DNA of 64,000 nt from Ashinkailepas kermadecensis (Eukaryota > Arthropoda > Thecostraca > Neolepadidae): assembly GCA_034440615.1 (NCBI GenBank), contig JAOTOM010003932.1:1-64000 (forward strand), written 5' to 3'. Every line of letters starts with the position of its first letter. Position 1 is the stretch's first letter. This document shows, piece by piece, positions 46,446 through 58,538 of the stretch. A model generated the notes under the pieces. The model had not been told where the DNA came from and ran no database searches. It worked only from the letters and a program-made list of their open reading frames with translations. Position numbers and translations under genes: made by a program.

Positions 46446-48557
46446 GCAGCCACGCATCGAAAAATAAGGGTAAAAGTGAACATGCCTCCCCTCACATGGA
46501 GCTGCGACTGTTCATGCACCAAAGCATGATGCTCTTCTTCATCAGCTGATGCCTTGCTTTCACATTCTCGACTGAAATCTACTGTTCGCTTCAAACACCA
46601 GCAATGCCAACTGTGCGCGAAGCAAGATATTGTCACGAAATGTGCACACTGAATGCATGACAGACATCCAAAAATGCAATCGAGGAACGCAAAGATACAG
46701 ACAATGTAGACAATCAAGAGTGTGCATGCACTGGATTTTCATCCTTGGTTATTAGCACGCGGCCCAGAAATAGATATGGTGGAAGAAGTAATTTCCAATT
46801 TTGTCCTGTTGTCGGCTGCATGATGACCTAACGATCATAAGCTCTGTGACTTTCAGTTTACCATGGATATTCTCGTTTCATATGATTAGAAATGGTTGTC
46901 TGCATGTGTGTTATGTGCATAATAATTCGTGTACCTTAATACGGATTTATAAAAGAGTAAATTATGCAATCGTTCAGTATGCAGCCTTGCAAGCATATCC
47001 GTCCGTTCCAAGCTTCCGTCTCCAGCACCAGGCGGTCAGTGCCCCCCCCCTCCCCCTTCCTTCCTCTCCGCCTCCAGCATCAAACGGTCAGTGCCTCCCA
47101 GTAGTCGAAGACTGCCGGGGTATCCGACGGCATCCAGGAAACTACAACGGACCATCGGAGCGTAACCAAGTAACTGCATTTCTGCATCGGCCGCTACCCC
47201 GGCGGCGCCGGCGGGCGCGCGGGCGACCCGCCGCCTCGTGAACGGTGACGACGCCGGACCCACGTGGCTCTCCTGCCGATACCCTCGTTGACCCGCCGGC
47301 ACCCTCTGCCCACTGGGCGGGCTGTCTGCGTCAACTAGCGAGCTGGCCGGTCGGTGCTCACCGCGTCCCCGGCCGACCCGACTCGGACCAGGTCCGTGGA
47401 AGTAACGGTGATCGGAGATGCAAATCGGCCGGCACACAGGTGGCGCGACCGCCGACCGACCGGCGCCGGCCACTGTCGCCGCGCGTGCACGCGTTGCGGT
47501 ACCTGACGCTGTTCGTCACACACGGAGCGGTGCACCGCTCCCGCACAGAACGCCGCCGGCTGGGCCAGAAACACGCCGCGCGCATTCAGACGCGTGCTGA
47601 GGAACGGACGCACGCTTCGAAGGCCACAGCATGCGGTTTGCTTTAGTGCGATGTAGCGCTACATGGGATCGATCCGACTGTGTAATTAATTTACTAGACG
47701 TGAAAAATAGATGGTTGCCCCTTTCGGAGCTCGGTTGGGTGTGCTACACCTTGGACGCGTTGTGTTACATAAATATTTTGATGTCACAGCTGCAAACCTA
47801 CAATACCAAATTCTCCACCCATGAATACATTGCCATGTAAATTCCTCATTTGCAATGTTCTGATATGCGTGTCGAATCGCTTGTACTTTCATTTGCTCTC
47901 TTTATCTTTGGAAGCACTTTGAACAAAGGTTTTCTATCCATGAAGATCACCAAGAATTGTTCTGGTTGATTAGTGCGATAATCAGTGGCTATGAAGGCAT
48001 CGTTTTCATACCAAAGGTTAGCAGCAACAGAACCATAGAAGGTAATATTCGATTATTACCAAAATATGGTTGAGATGCTACAAAAAAATATTGTTGCACA
48101 GGCCCCAGGTAGCGCCAGGCATTTCGTACAAAATTCCCTTATTTTTGTAATTGGAATAAGTTGGGTTCTTGCTAGTATATTACCCTTCGACTGATGTTGG
48201 CGTTCGCATACTGAAGCGTAAACATTGTGGTATCCACATTTACTTTATTATTTAAACTTTGCATTTTATCTCAGAATCGGTTTGAATATTAGACACATGC
48301 CATCTGTCACTATTAATTGCCACCATCTACAATACTCGTTCCGTTAACTGATCCAAGGAGACATTCAGCACGAAGCCGAATTTTCAACCCGAACCAAAGC
48401 CTTACCAAAACCCAGAGATTATCGCGGCAAGACACGTCTTGCCACGAGCCAGGGGAAGCTGAGATGAAGTTCGCACGCGCTCTGTCGTGCCACCCCAAGC
48501 GGCGCTGGGGATGAGCAGCTGATCAAACAGCTGACTGTCGCACCACCCAGCCGGTCG
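46446..48557. other. No gene recognised; GC-rich island at 47000-47640
   Basis: The island (47000-47640) has overlapping open frames on both strands, as expected of GC-rich DNA, and no domain or signal peptide. It could be a promoter/5' exon region. The rest is AT-rich. Confidence 0.4.
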
Positions 48558-49690
48558 GTGGCAGCCTCAGAACCAGCTGCCGCTGCGTGCCTCACCACAC
48601 CAGCAGGTCGGCGGCGGACTCAGAGCCAACTGCCGCTGCGTTCCTCACCACACCAGCAGGTCGGTGGCGGACTTAGAGACAGATGTCGCTGCGTGCCGCA
48701 CCACCCCAGCTGTCGCTGCGTGCCTCACCATACCAGCAGGTCGGCGGCGGGCTCAGAGACAGCTGTCGCTGCGTGCCGCACCACCCAAGCTGTCGCTGCG
48801 TGCCGCACCACCCCAGCTGTCGCTGCGTGCCGCACCACCCCAGCTGTCGCTGTGTGCCTCACCACACCAGCAGGTCGATGGCGGACTCAGAGCCAACTGC
48901 CGCTGCGTTCCTCACACACCAGCAGGTCGGTGGCGGACTTAGAGACAGATGTCGCTGCGTGCCGCACCACCCCAGCTGTCGCTGCGTGCCTCACCATACC
49001 AGCAGGTCGGCGGCGGGCTCAGAGACAGCTGTCGCTGCGTGCCGCACCACCCAAGCTGTCGCTGCGTGCCGCACCACCCCAGCTGTCGCTGTGTGCCTCA
49101 CCACACCAGCAGGTCGGCGGCGGGCTCAGAGACAGTTGTCGCTGCGTGCCGCACCACCCCAACTGCCGCTGCGTGCCGCACCACCCCAGCTGCCGCTGCG
49201 TGCCGCACCACCCCAGCTGTCGCTGCGTGCCGCACCACCCCAGCTGCCGCTGCGTGCCGCACCACCCCAGCTGTCGCTGCGTGCCGCACCACCCCAACTG
49301 TCGCTGCGTGCCGCACCACCCCAGCTGTCGCTGCGTGCCTCACCACACCAGCAGGTCAGCGGGGGACTCAGAGCCAACTGCCGCTGCGTTCCTCACCACA
49401 CCAGCAGGTCGGTGGCGGACTTAGGACAGATGTCGCTGCGTGCCGCACCACCCCAGCTGTCGCTGTGTGCCTCACCACACCAGCAGGTCAGCAGGGGACT
49501 CAGAGCCAACTGCCGCTGCGTGCCGCACCACCCCAACTGCCGCTGCGTGCCGCCCACCCCAGCTGCCGCTGCGTGCCGCACCACCCCAACTGTCGCTGCG
49601 TGCCGCACCACCCCAGCTGTCGCTGCGTGCCTCACCACACCAGCAGGTCAGCGGGGGACTCAGAGCCAACTGCCGCTGCGTGCGACAGCA
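48558..49690. repeat. 26-bp GC-rich minisatellite with higher-order structure
   Basis: The basic unit is CTGTCGCTGCGTGCCGCACC plus ACCCCAG. It is interspersed with longer segments containing CAGCAGGTCGGCGGCGG and ACTCAGAGCCAACTGCC. An approximately 275-base block at 48640-48860 recurs at 48905-49110. Frames of up to 359 codons are read-through. Confidence 0.95.
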
Positions 49691-50398
49691 GATGGCAGCC
49701 ATGCCGCACCCCCCTCCCCACCGACCGGACGCGCCGTGAGAACTGTGCGGCGCAGCAAATGACACGCCTCGTCTCCCACGGTCCAGTTCGGACAAGGGGC
49801 GTTGACACTGGCGCCCCGCCAGCGTCAACGTAGAGCACTTCCAATCTGCGACCACCTCACCGGCGGTCGTCGGCGCCGGGTTGGTCTGTCGGTGTGATGC
49901 GGCGGGGCGCAATGGCACATGGAAGCGGCGACTTCCTTGGCACGGTCGGCCAGAACTTAAACGGCTTGGCACAATTAGTCGGCGTCGCGGAAGGCGATGC
50001 GCGTCAACATCGTGTTACGAGTTCAGGCATCGCTCACGTGGAAGGCAATCCAGATATTGTTCTGCAACGCTGAAGGCAAGTCGAATCGTCTGTCCTCTTG
50101 GGATGGAAAGCGCATATATGTGGCAATTTTCCACCAATGGTTTAGCAGTACGGACAACAGTGATTCATTGTTCTCGACGTCGTACGTATGACTACCAGAA
50201 TTCTACTCAACAAACATGCGGTGAATTCGGACGCTGTTGCCGATAATCCCGAGTTATCATGCTGCCAGGATTTGCTTCCATTATTCAGTTTTAGTGACAA
50301 TGCCCAGAGCCGGTCAACATATGCACACTTGAGGAAAATCCCTTATGACATGTTTTGGAACACGCCACCTTGTTGGTACGCACTGATCTTCGGATAGG
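49691..50398. other. No gene seen
   Basis: The GC content falls along this stretch. Frames at 49881-50246 lack domains. Confidence 0.45.
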
Positions 50399-50600
50399 AT
50401 GATCAAGAGCCTCCTTTTGATGGTTTTAGCATCAATCACGGCCGGCACTTCATCTGAGCGAGGTGTTGAGGTCTGTTCTGGATGGCTTCCTCTGTTGAAT
50501 GAGTGTGTGCGGTTCCGGCGGCAGTCTATTGCTGTACCACGCTGGCGTTGGCACTCCCACGCGTCTGGCGACTCCCAACCTGCTTAGCAACAGATAAGCA
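50399..50600 (+). pseudogene. C-type-lectin-like fragment with signal peptide
   Basis: ATG opens a signal peptide (MIKSLLLMVLASITAG), then VEVCSGWLPLLNECVRF, matching the opening C..GW......C..F pattern of secreted C-type lectin domains, which bind sugars on microbes or cells. The frame then loses the pattern and stops at 50585. A neighbouring frame reads TRLATPNLLSN, like the G..LATP step that should follow, pointing to a frameshift. No later CTLD motifs (WIGL, WND, CE) were found downstream. It may be a broken gene or first exon; the match is short. Confidence 0.35.
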
Positions 50601-50659
50601 TCGCGCATCGCTACACTCACCATCTTACCGTTTACTCAGACAACATGAGTTGATTTGCC

Positions 50660-50925
50660 ACCGATCCCTGACTTAGCTACTGCTGTCACCCGGAGAGGGA
50701 AATTAGACTCTGCTTGTATACTCTCGTCCACGGAAAGGACGGTTAGTCCCTGAACTATCCATTCTACTACCGTAGAGGGCAGGCAGTCCCCGGCCTGCCA
50801 ATCTCACTACCGTAAGGAGAGATCATCTCAGATCGAGCCATTCTACGTGGAGACGAGGTAATCTGCGAACTTTCAACCTTACTACCGTGAGGAGAGGTCA
50901 TCTCAGATCTAACTGCAGACAGTTT
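50660..50925. repeat. Degenerate repeat with CTACCGT...GAGAGG phrases
   Basis: About six diverged units of around 45 bases (CACTACCGTAAGGAGAGATC, TTACTACCGTGAGGAGAGGTC). Two or three further units occur at 51575-51690. Confidence 0.7.
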
Positions 50926-51333
50926 CGTTTCGCCTGGCAGGAGTTTGTCTCGCTCCGCCACGATTAGTTCATAAATCCAATAGCCGTTACTTGCCCTTGC
51001 TTAATCGGGCGGACGATTAGCAAAACGGCAACGGCTTGGGGTGCAATAGGTACAGCAGGTGCAACAGAGAACAGCGGGCAGATACCGACACGTGTCTTTA
51101 AACAGTTCGTACCCTGATAGTTCCGTTAACGTCCCACGACTCGAAAGTTATCTCGTCACTTCGGCCGTGCACCGTTCATCTCTGCTGCTCAGCCTCGTCT
51201 CCCGGGCTACATCTAACCGCGTGGACGGCTCACCTCTGTCTGGCCGAGCCGCACGTGTGAGAGGGACCCAGTCGCTCTTTGGGATGGGGCTGGCCCTGCC
51301 AACGGCCCTAGCCTGTCACTGGCCAGCATCACC
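50926..51333. other. No gene seen
   Basis: Unique sequence. The frame at 51059-51820 passes through a repeat and has no domain. Confidence 0.45.
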
Positions 51334-51452
51334 CAACCCCACCCCATCACCCAACCCCACCCCATCACCCAACCCCACCCCATCACCCAACCCCACCCCA
51401 TCACCCAACCCAACCCCATCACCCAACCCCACCCCGTCACCCCACCCCAACA
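51334..51452. repeat. 18-bp minisatellite CCCAACCCCACCCCATCA
   Basis: Six copies; the last two carry substitutions. Confidence 0.95.
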
Positions 51453-53155
51453 TTCTCCCGACGGAAGAAGGTTTCCGCCCAGAGCGTTCAGGACAGGACT
51501 CGACGAGTCCGTACACATGGGAGCCAAATGCATTTCGAAAGAGGGAGTCCGAAGTTGGCTTCATTACACTAACCATTCTACGTGGAGAAGAGTTAGTCCC
51601 CGATCTATCCACTCTACTATCGCACAGAAGAACAGGTAGTTCCCGAACTACCCACCTTGCCACCGTAGATGTGAGGTGGTCCCCAGCCTGCACGCTCTAC
51701 CGGCGTAGGTCAGGCGTGGCCGTCCGCTGCTGTCGGCTGCGCCGGTCGGCCTCGCTCGACACCGGCCTCGGGCCCGGCGATGGCATCTGGCTGTGTCACG
51801 TCTGCGTCATGGCGCGGTGATGCATCACGCCGCAGGAGTGCGGTCAGCTGACGGGGCCGCGCCGCTGGGAACCGGGCCACTGGGGTGGCGATGGCACGGC
51901 CTGGGTCACTGACCGTGACCCGCTGACGGCCCGGTGACCGGTGCGCGGCCACGTCGTCGCTGCGCCGAGGACGCCGACACGCCCACTTTCTACCGATGCA
52001 CAGCCTCCACGCGGGTGGTCCCGGGCGCCGTAAGAGCTGCAGGCGACGGCCCGGGAACCCGAGCGCTTTCCAATTGGCGGAAGGGGTGACGTCGAGCACT
52101 TCCAGCCGTGCACGCAGCTGGAAGAACGGCTGTCGACACAGACATGCTCGAAGCCATGCACGCTCCGAGAGGCAATTCGCGGTGCTAATCTGGTGCGTTC
52201 GTCGATGGCGCTGGCGCTCCATCCGAGTGCGCAGTCAGCACTTCCAATGAGATTCAGCAGTGATCGGCCCGCTACTCCGCCGATCGGACGGTTGAGTCAC
52301 TCAGCCAACAGCGGACCTTCGCTGCACAACGGCGGCCGACGTCTCGCCAGAGAACAGTCGCGCCAATCGCCCGAACGCCGACAGAGCAGGGCAGTTTGGC
52401 GGGCGCAACCACGTGTCTAGGCCAGGCTCCATGCGGATGTGGCTGCTGGCACAGTTCAGGTCCACGGCCCGGTCAGAATGATTTGTGAGCGGCAATGCCC
52501 GTCTTCTTCAGGGCCGACGGCGCTAAGCCGGTCCCGTGCGTTCGATGTGGCACAGTGTTCATTCTGAACTTCCATCCCACCAAAATGTCTTGTAAACTGA
52601 CACTGTCCAGGATGAGATGAAGTTTTTATCGATGATTTATCACGGCGAATTACTTTGTGATTACTATAACTTGCCACTATTGCAAATTAACTTTGCTTTG
52701 TCATACCCTGGTACTGAATGCAATCCAAAGCATGAATATGGTTCCACTAACCTGACAACCTCTAAATTCCAATCTCTAACTTGTGCAACACCCGAGGCCA
52801 ATTGCGATTCTAATTGTGACACTGAGCCCGTCCTGCCTTGTATCCTGTCCACAGTCATGGTTCTCACTGACCTTGACTCCGAGATTCTGTATGTGTCTGG
52901 CGTCTGCCTTGACTTTGATCTCACCTCTAGCCATAACTCTAATCTTACCTGGCCTGATTCTGTGTATGACTTTAATACAAACACCGATTCTGTTTTATCC
53001 CAGACTCTGAGTTTGCATCTAGCACTGACTCTGAGTTCGGCCTAGCACAGACACTGTTTTTACCTCCAGCCTTGCATCGCATCTGACGTGAATCCTGGCT
53101 CGAGCTCGACGCCAGCGCTGACCATGTTCTTGTCTCCAATCCCCACTCTGTCCCG
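51453..53155. other. GC-rich then AT-rich upstream region, no gene recognised
   Basis: 51680-52480 is GC-rich with overlapping frames and may hold 5' non-coding exons or a promoter for the gene at 53213. 52800-53155 contains diverged GACTCTGA-type words leading into the next repeat. Confidence 0.35.
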
Positions 53156-53192
53156 CTGACTCTGACTCTGACTCTGACTCTGAGTGTGACAC
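53153..53192 (+). repeat. Hexanucleotide (CTGACT)n before an acceptor
   Basis: Five or six copies of CTGACT lie 20-55 bases upstream of GTGCCGCAG|ATG. CTGAC is branch-point-like. Confidence 0.85.
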
Positions 53193-53212
53193 CGACGCCG
53201 CCGGTGCCGCAG

Positions 53213-53303
53213 ATGACGCCCAGCTGCCCGCGAGCGATGCGGTGGCTGCTGCTCTGCACGGCGGCGGTGCTGGCCGTCGGCGCTGCTGGGTTTCCCGCCG
53301 ATG
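53213..53303 (+). CDS. Pro/Thr-rich secreted protein, exon 1 (signal peptide)
   Basis: ATG directly follows a possible acceptor (GGTGCCGCAG). The frame is MTPSCPRA then MRWLLLCTAAVLAVGAAG, a strong signal peptide; the second Met (residue 9) may be the real start. It ends GCCGATG|GTGAGT in phase 1, and the left-over G joins AG of the next exon to give Glu. The acceptor-like sequence suggests a 5' non-coding exon further upstream. Confidence 0.8.
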
Positions 53304-53404
53304 GTGAGTCTCGCCCACCGGACGGCAGCTGCGCTCCACTGGTCACGGCCGCGCCAGCTGGCTGACGCCGGAGCCGCCGGCGCTGGTCGGTACCGGCGCC
53401 GTCT

Positions 53405-53705
53405 GGAGCTGACCCACACTGGGTCCACTGGAGCTGACCCACACTGGGGTCCACTGGAGCTGACCCACACTGGGGTCCACTGGAGCTGACCCACACTGGG
53501 GTCCACTGGAGCTGACCCACACTGGGGTCCACTGGAGCTGACCCACACTGGGGTCCACTGGAGCTGACCCACACTGGGGTCCACTGGAGCTGACCCACAC
53601 TGGGGTCCACTGGAGCTGACCCACACTGGGGTCCACTGGAGCTGACCCACACTGGGGCCCACTGGAGCTGACCCACACTGGGGTCCACTGGAGCTGATCC
53701 ATGTT
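53405..53705 (+). repeat. 26-bp minisatellite in intron 1, about 11 copies
   Basis: The unit is CACTGGGGTCCACTGGAGCT plus GACCCA. It starts about 100 bases after the exon 1 donor. Diverged units continue to about 53830. Confidence 0.95.
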
Positions 53706-54945
53706 ACACCCACTGAAGGTTACCAACACCAGGGCCCATCGATCCATACTGAGGTTCACTGGAGCTGATGAACACTGGGATCCACTGGAGATGACCCTCT
53801 CTGGGATAAGCTGACCTAATCTGGGCTACAACGAAGCTGACCCTCACTGGAACTCACTGCAGCTGAACCACACCAGGGCCCACCTGCCGATGGTGGGCCT
53901 GAACCACACCAGGGCCCACCTTCCGATGGTGGAACTGACCGATACGCCGATCCACTCGGGCTGATAAATGCTTGAGCCTGACGAGGATGACCCCATCTGA
54001 ACCCATGATCTGATACTTGCTCAAATGACCGCAACGACGAGGACGTCTCATTGCCACCACTGGGTGAGCTTGTAGTTGGCTTCGTTATTGGAAGCGTCAT
54101 CCTGGCTTGGGAAGTAGGTCGGCGCCTTGTCTTGAGTTTCGAGTTTCGATTCAAAATTGATAGCCGTTGTGTATCCAGCACGTGTCGCTGCTTGTCATCG
54201 TGATCTCGTCGGATATCCGATCCAGCAGCTACCGACTAAGCAAATACTTGCATGGCGTGGCTCTTCGCGATCAACTGGGGTAATCAAATATGACGAGACG
54301 TTTCAACCCAGCGGTGACTCTATGAGGAATAGGATACTACGGTCTTCAAAGGGAATCCTAACAATACAGGGCGAACATATTGTAATGTGCAGCATGTGAT
54401 ACTTGGCTTGGTTTGTGAAAGGAGTCATTAAGCTCACGAGTGAAGGGGACGGAGGCGAGGGGCTGATTAGGGTTACCGCTGAAATACGCCGTCCACCCGA
54501 CAGGTTTGTGTCAGATATGTGCAAGTTTGGCCAGCTGTTGCATAAAATGCAACCGGACTTCTGAATTTGATTGTCTCAATCGTCATGTCTCACAGAGGTT
54601 GTTATGGGCGCTGTATAACCAATGCAGTTGATGCGCCCTAAAACCCAAATAACTAACACAGAGGTTGTTATATGTGCAATATCTGCAGAAATCGTGCTTA
54701 TTTGGATCAGTATGCCAGACTGATGATGTCATTTTCACACAGGCTGCTGGTTCTATAATGCTGAAGCGGCTGTCTAACAAATGTCAGATGCAATGCCAGC
54801 TAGTCTAATATTCATCACAATTGTACTAAGTGTAAACTGCTTTAGGTTGGTAGCTAGCCATGCGTGCACTGGAGCGCCAGAGCTTCCCACGTGACTAACT
54901 AGCCCTAATCTGCCAACGTCTATGTCGTGTCGGTTGCGGTTTCAG
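53706..54945 (+). other. Intron 1 remainder, no gene seen
   Basis: It includes a two-copy repeat at 53870-53935 (ACCACACCAGGGCCCACC, CCGATGGTGG) and a two-copy AGAGGTTGTTAT phrase at 54593 and 54661. It ends at the acceptor GTTGCGGTTTCAG. Confidence 0.6.
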
Positions 54946-57900
54946 AGTCCCCACACACTGAGCGCAGGTTCAACTACCGCCTGCCGGAGAATCAGTACAT
55001 GCGGTCGCCGCCGCCCCCACCGCCGCCGCCGCCGCCGCCGCCTCAGGATCCGCCGGCCGGCCTACACCAGCGCCCTCTAGCGGCCGACCTGCTGAGTCAG
55101 CTGACTGACGGCACGCGCCAGCAGCACCAGCAGCAGGGCGCCTCAGGCCAACTGCCGCACGTGAACACCTTCAACGTGGTGGTAACCACCAACGGCACCG
55201 ACAACACGACGCCCAAGGTGACGGTGCTGCCGCCCGGCGCGCAGGTGAGCATCATGAAGGTGCTGGACCTGATCGCCGGCCAGCACCTGGTCGGCGACAA
55301 GCGCTTCAGGGTGGAGGAGGCCACAGCACAGCTCATCAAGCACCCCAACTCGGACATCGTCATGGCCACGCTCAACACCAGCATGGCAGACAAGGAGTAC
55401 CTGAGGCTCATCATGAAAGGTCTGCTCGGCCAGCAGATCGACCTCAACCGGCACCAGTCGCTGCTCAGTCGACAAGAAATAGACGACTCGTACCTCAGCC
55501 GCCTCCTCAACATCACGATCCAGCGCAACCACGACTTCTACATCAACTCGACGTCCAAGACGAATGTGGTCAACATCTACGTCATCAACATCGTGGCCGA
55601 GGATGGGACCACCGCAGTTGGTGATCCTCTCGGTGCGCCTGGTGCCGATCCCACTTCTGGACGGCCAACCTCTTCCTCCACCCCCGCCGGCAGCCAGTCG
55701 CACCATTATGGCTCGCCTCCTGGTGCGGCCAGACCGGTGGGGACGTCTTCCTTTGCTTACCGGCCACCAGCGCCACAGGACTCCGACGTCCCGTCCTTCT
55801 CGGCGCCACCACGTCCGTCTGCTACCTACGGTGCTCCCGACCCGCCTTCCCAGTACATCAAACCAACATCCCGCCCTCCCACGCCTTTTGCAGGCTTTGA
55901 AGCACATCCCTCCCCTCAGTTCGAAGATCCCGGTGCACGCCCCTCGACTCAGTACAACGCCCCTGCAGGGAGCCCTTGGACACGATACGAGGCTCCTTCA
56001 ACGCCTCCTTCAACTCAGTTTGGCGTCTCTATAGTGCGTCCAGCTCCTCAATACGGAGTGCCTATATCACACCCCTCAATGTATGACAAATTTCATACGT
56101 CACGACCCTCTACTCTGTACGGAGCTCCAGCATCGCGTCCCTCGGCCCAGTACGGGATACCCACGGCGCGCCCCTCCAACGTTAATCATGCGCCAAATCA
56201 GAGTAGCAGCGGCCACGGGGTGGATGCTCAGCATCGGCCCGTGCTGGGCCTGCGACCGCCGACGGCTCCGGCCGCCACCACCCCGGCGACGACGCATGAC
56301 CCTCTGTACCGCTTCACGGTGACCATCACGCCCCGCTCGACAACTACCACTCCAGCTCCGCCCAGCCCCGGCTCTCCTCAACTTAACAGCCAGAACATGA
56401 CAGTGGGCAGCATCCTCTCCCTCCTGCCCAACGTGTTTCCGGCCGCCTCCAGCGCCTTCGCCAACATACCCTTCCCCAACGTGTCCGCCGCCGAGGACGA
56501 CAACGTGCTCAAGCTGCTTCCGCATGACTTTGACCCGTCTAACTACTCTTACAGCGGGATGACAACGGTTAGCCCAATGAAACAGATGTTTGGCTACGAC
56601 TACAATTACAAGCACGCTTTGGGCGCTAACCGGCCTGCACCGCCCCTGCGCCCCTTCGTGGCTACTAACCCTGTGGCAGACACTACAACCAATACCGTGG
56701 TCACGCAGACTTCCACAACCGGTGGAGTTCTTAGCACACTAATGCCTACCGTTGCCGCTGGTGCTTTGGCCTTCTCACCGCTCTGGCTGCCTCTGTTTCT
56801 AGGTCGCCGGAAGCGCAGCACCCGGATCATAACCCCAGGCACGGACGAGCCGCCTGTGTCGGCGGAGCGCGCCCAGATCTCGCAGGCCTGGCTGAGCTAC
56901 CTGCGCGGTAACCGGCACGAGGACAGTCCGCTGCGCAGCCGCTTCGCTCTCGGCACCGGCGGGCCGGCGCCGCAAAAGAAGAGCAAGGCGAACGTGCGCT
57001 CGCAGCCGCTGATGGTGATGGACGCCGTCGCGAGCGAGAACCCACGCAGCACGACCGGACTGCTGGCGCTCGGCGAGGGCCTGATGCCGTCTGCCAGCGG
57101 CCAGGGGCGGCGGCCGGTGCTGGCGCCGCAGCAGGAGGACGCCGTCAGTCAGATCATCGCAGACACAATGAACGGCGGCTTCAGCGGCGCCAACACGGCC
57201 GCCTCCGTCAGCGAACGCTACCCGGATCTGCGCGGCTACGAGGCGCTCCAGCAGGGTGTCATCAACTCGATCCGGACTCTGCGCGACCAGATGGACTCAT
57301 TCGGTGAGCAGGTGGCGCCCGAGGGCAGTGGTGTCGCCGTCGAGGAGCAGGCGGAGACGGGGTGGGTGTCGCCGTCGCCGATGCCGGACAAAGCGGATAC
57401 CACCAACAGTCCGGTCACGTTCATCACCCTCACTCCGGCCAGCCAGCAGACCACCAGGAAGATCCTGCCGATGTCCACGCCCGTCCAGAACAACATGGTA
57501 AACAGCATGGTGAACAGCATGGTGAACAGCATGGTGGCGTCTGCGCAGGACCATCCGACTGCCGCGCCGCCGCGGGTGCCGGAGGAGGAGATGACGTTCC
57601 CGCCGCGGCCGAGGCCGGCACTGCGCCCGCACCCCATCCCCACCATCCTATCGCAGGGAAACGCCAGCCAGATGGGAGTCACGCTGACCACCACAGCGGC
57701 GCCCTCCACGGCGTCCTCGTCCGTCAGCACCTTGATGGCGGCGCCGTCCTCCCTCGCCTCCATCTTCGGCGTCAGCAAGCCGCAGTCGCTGTTGTTCCAG
57801 CTCACAACACCGACTCCCGACAGCCAGAACCGGCCAACTGTGTTCGTCAACAACAAGCCCATATTCGAGGCGACTGTGGCTCCGGCCATCGGGACGGTTG

Positions 57901-58538
57901 GCACGCGGGTCGCCGTCAGCGGTAACACCGGCGGACACGAGGTGACCATCACGCTCAACTCGCAGAAATTCGGCCTCAATTCCAACAAGGCCGACAAGAA
58001 AAAGTCGAGCGGCATGGCAGACAAGAGCAAGGACAAGGACAAAAAAGTCGTCGTGAAAACCAAGGACGTCACCGAGGAAGTCCAGGCCACCACCGTGGAG
58101 ATCCTTGCCGCGCCCATCCCTCCTACGACGAGCGCTCCACCTACCACCACCACCACCACTACCACCACCACCACTACCACCACCACCACCACAACCACTA
58201 CGACCACCACCACCACTCCTACCACGACAGCCACCACCACCACGCAGCGGCCCGAGACCTTCCTGGAGGCTCTGAGCCGCGCGGCGCCCATCGTGGCTGG
58301 CGTGGTGATGGCTGGAGGCGCCGCCATGATCCCAATCTACCTGGCGTTCGGCAAGCGGCGGCGAAGGAGGAGGAGGAGCGCCGAGACCCCGGAGTGGCCG
58401 ATCGACCTGGACGCCGTGTTTGGCCGGCTGCTCGGCGGAGAGGACAACTACGGCGAGGCGCAACACCCGAAGAGCATGTACAGGAAGCACGGCAAGAAGT
58501 ATATGCCTTCACAGAAGTCCAAGCTGAAGACCCAGTGA
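54946..58538 (+). CDS. Large secreted/membrane Pro-Thr-rich protein, main exon
   Basis: With exon 1 this gives 1,227 residues. In order: signal peptide; 12-Pro run (about 52-63); a probably folded segment (104-249) with N-glycosylation sites; Pro/Tyr-rich repeats (about 320-441) with RPSATYGAP, RPSTLYGAP and RPSAQYGIP, like the elastic resilin repeat core; a Thr/Pro region; a hydrophobic segment (625-649) followed by GRRKRSTR; a long disordered region; a Lys-rich patch; a poly-Thr tract of about 30 residues (near 1096-1131); a second hydrophobic segment (1144-1165) followed by GKRRRRRRRSAE; and a 53-residue basic tail. Both hydrophobic segments are followed by furin-type basic sites, so the product may be processed. 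Likely an extracellular matrix, cuticle or mucin-like protein. Family not recognised; the start GTG at 54927 is intronic. Confidence 0.9.

Noticed and set aside
47036..47646. GC-rich overlapping frames of 133-146 codons
   Set aside because: All six frames are open for long stretches because of composition; none shows a domain, signal peptide or paired splice sites.
48558..49833. Frames of 288-359 codons rich in Cys/Arg/Pro
   Set aside because: Read-through of the 26-bp GC-rich array; overlapping frames of equal quality exist on the other strand.
55143..58490. Minus-strand frames of 254-363 codons opposite the large exon
   Set aside because: Shadows of the GC-rich plus-strand coding exon, whose frame is continuous, phase-matched and has domain-like structure.
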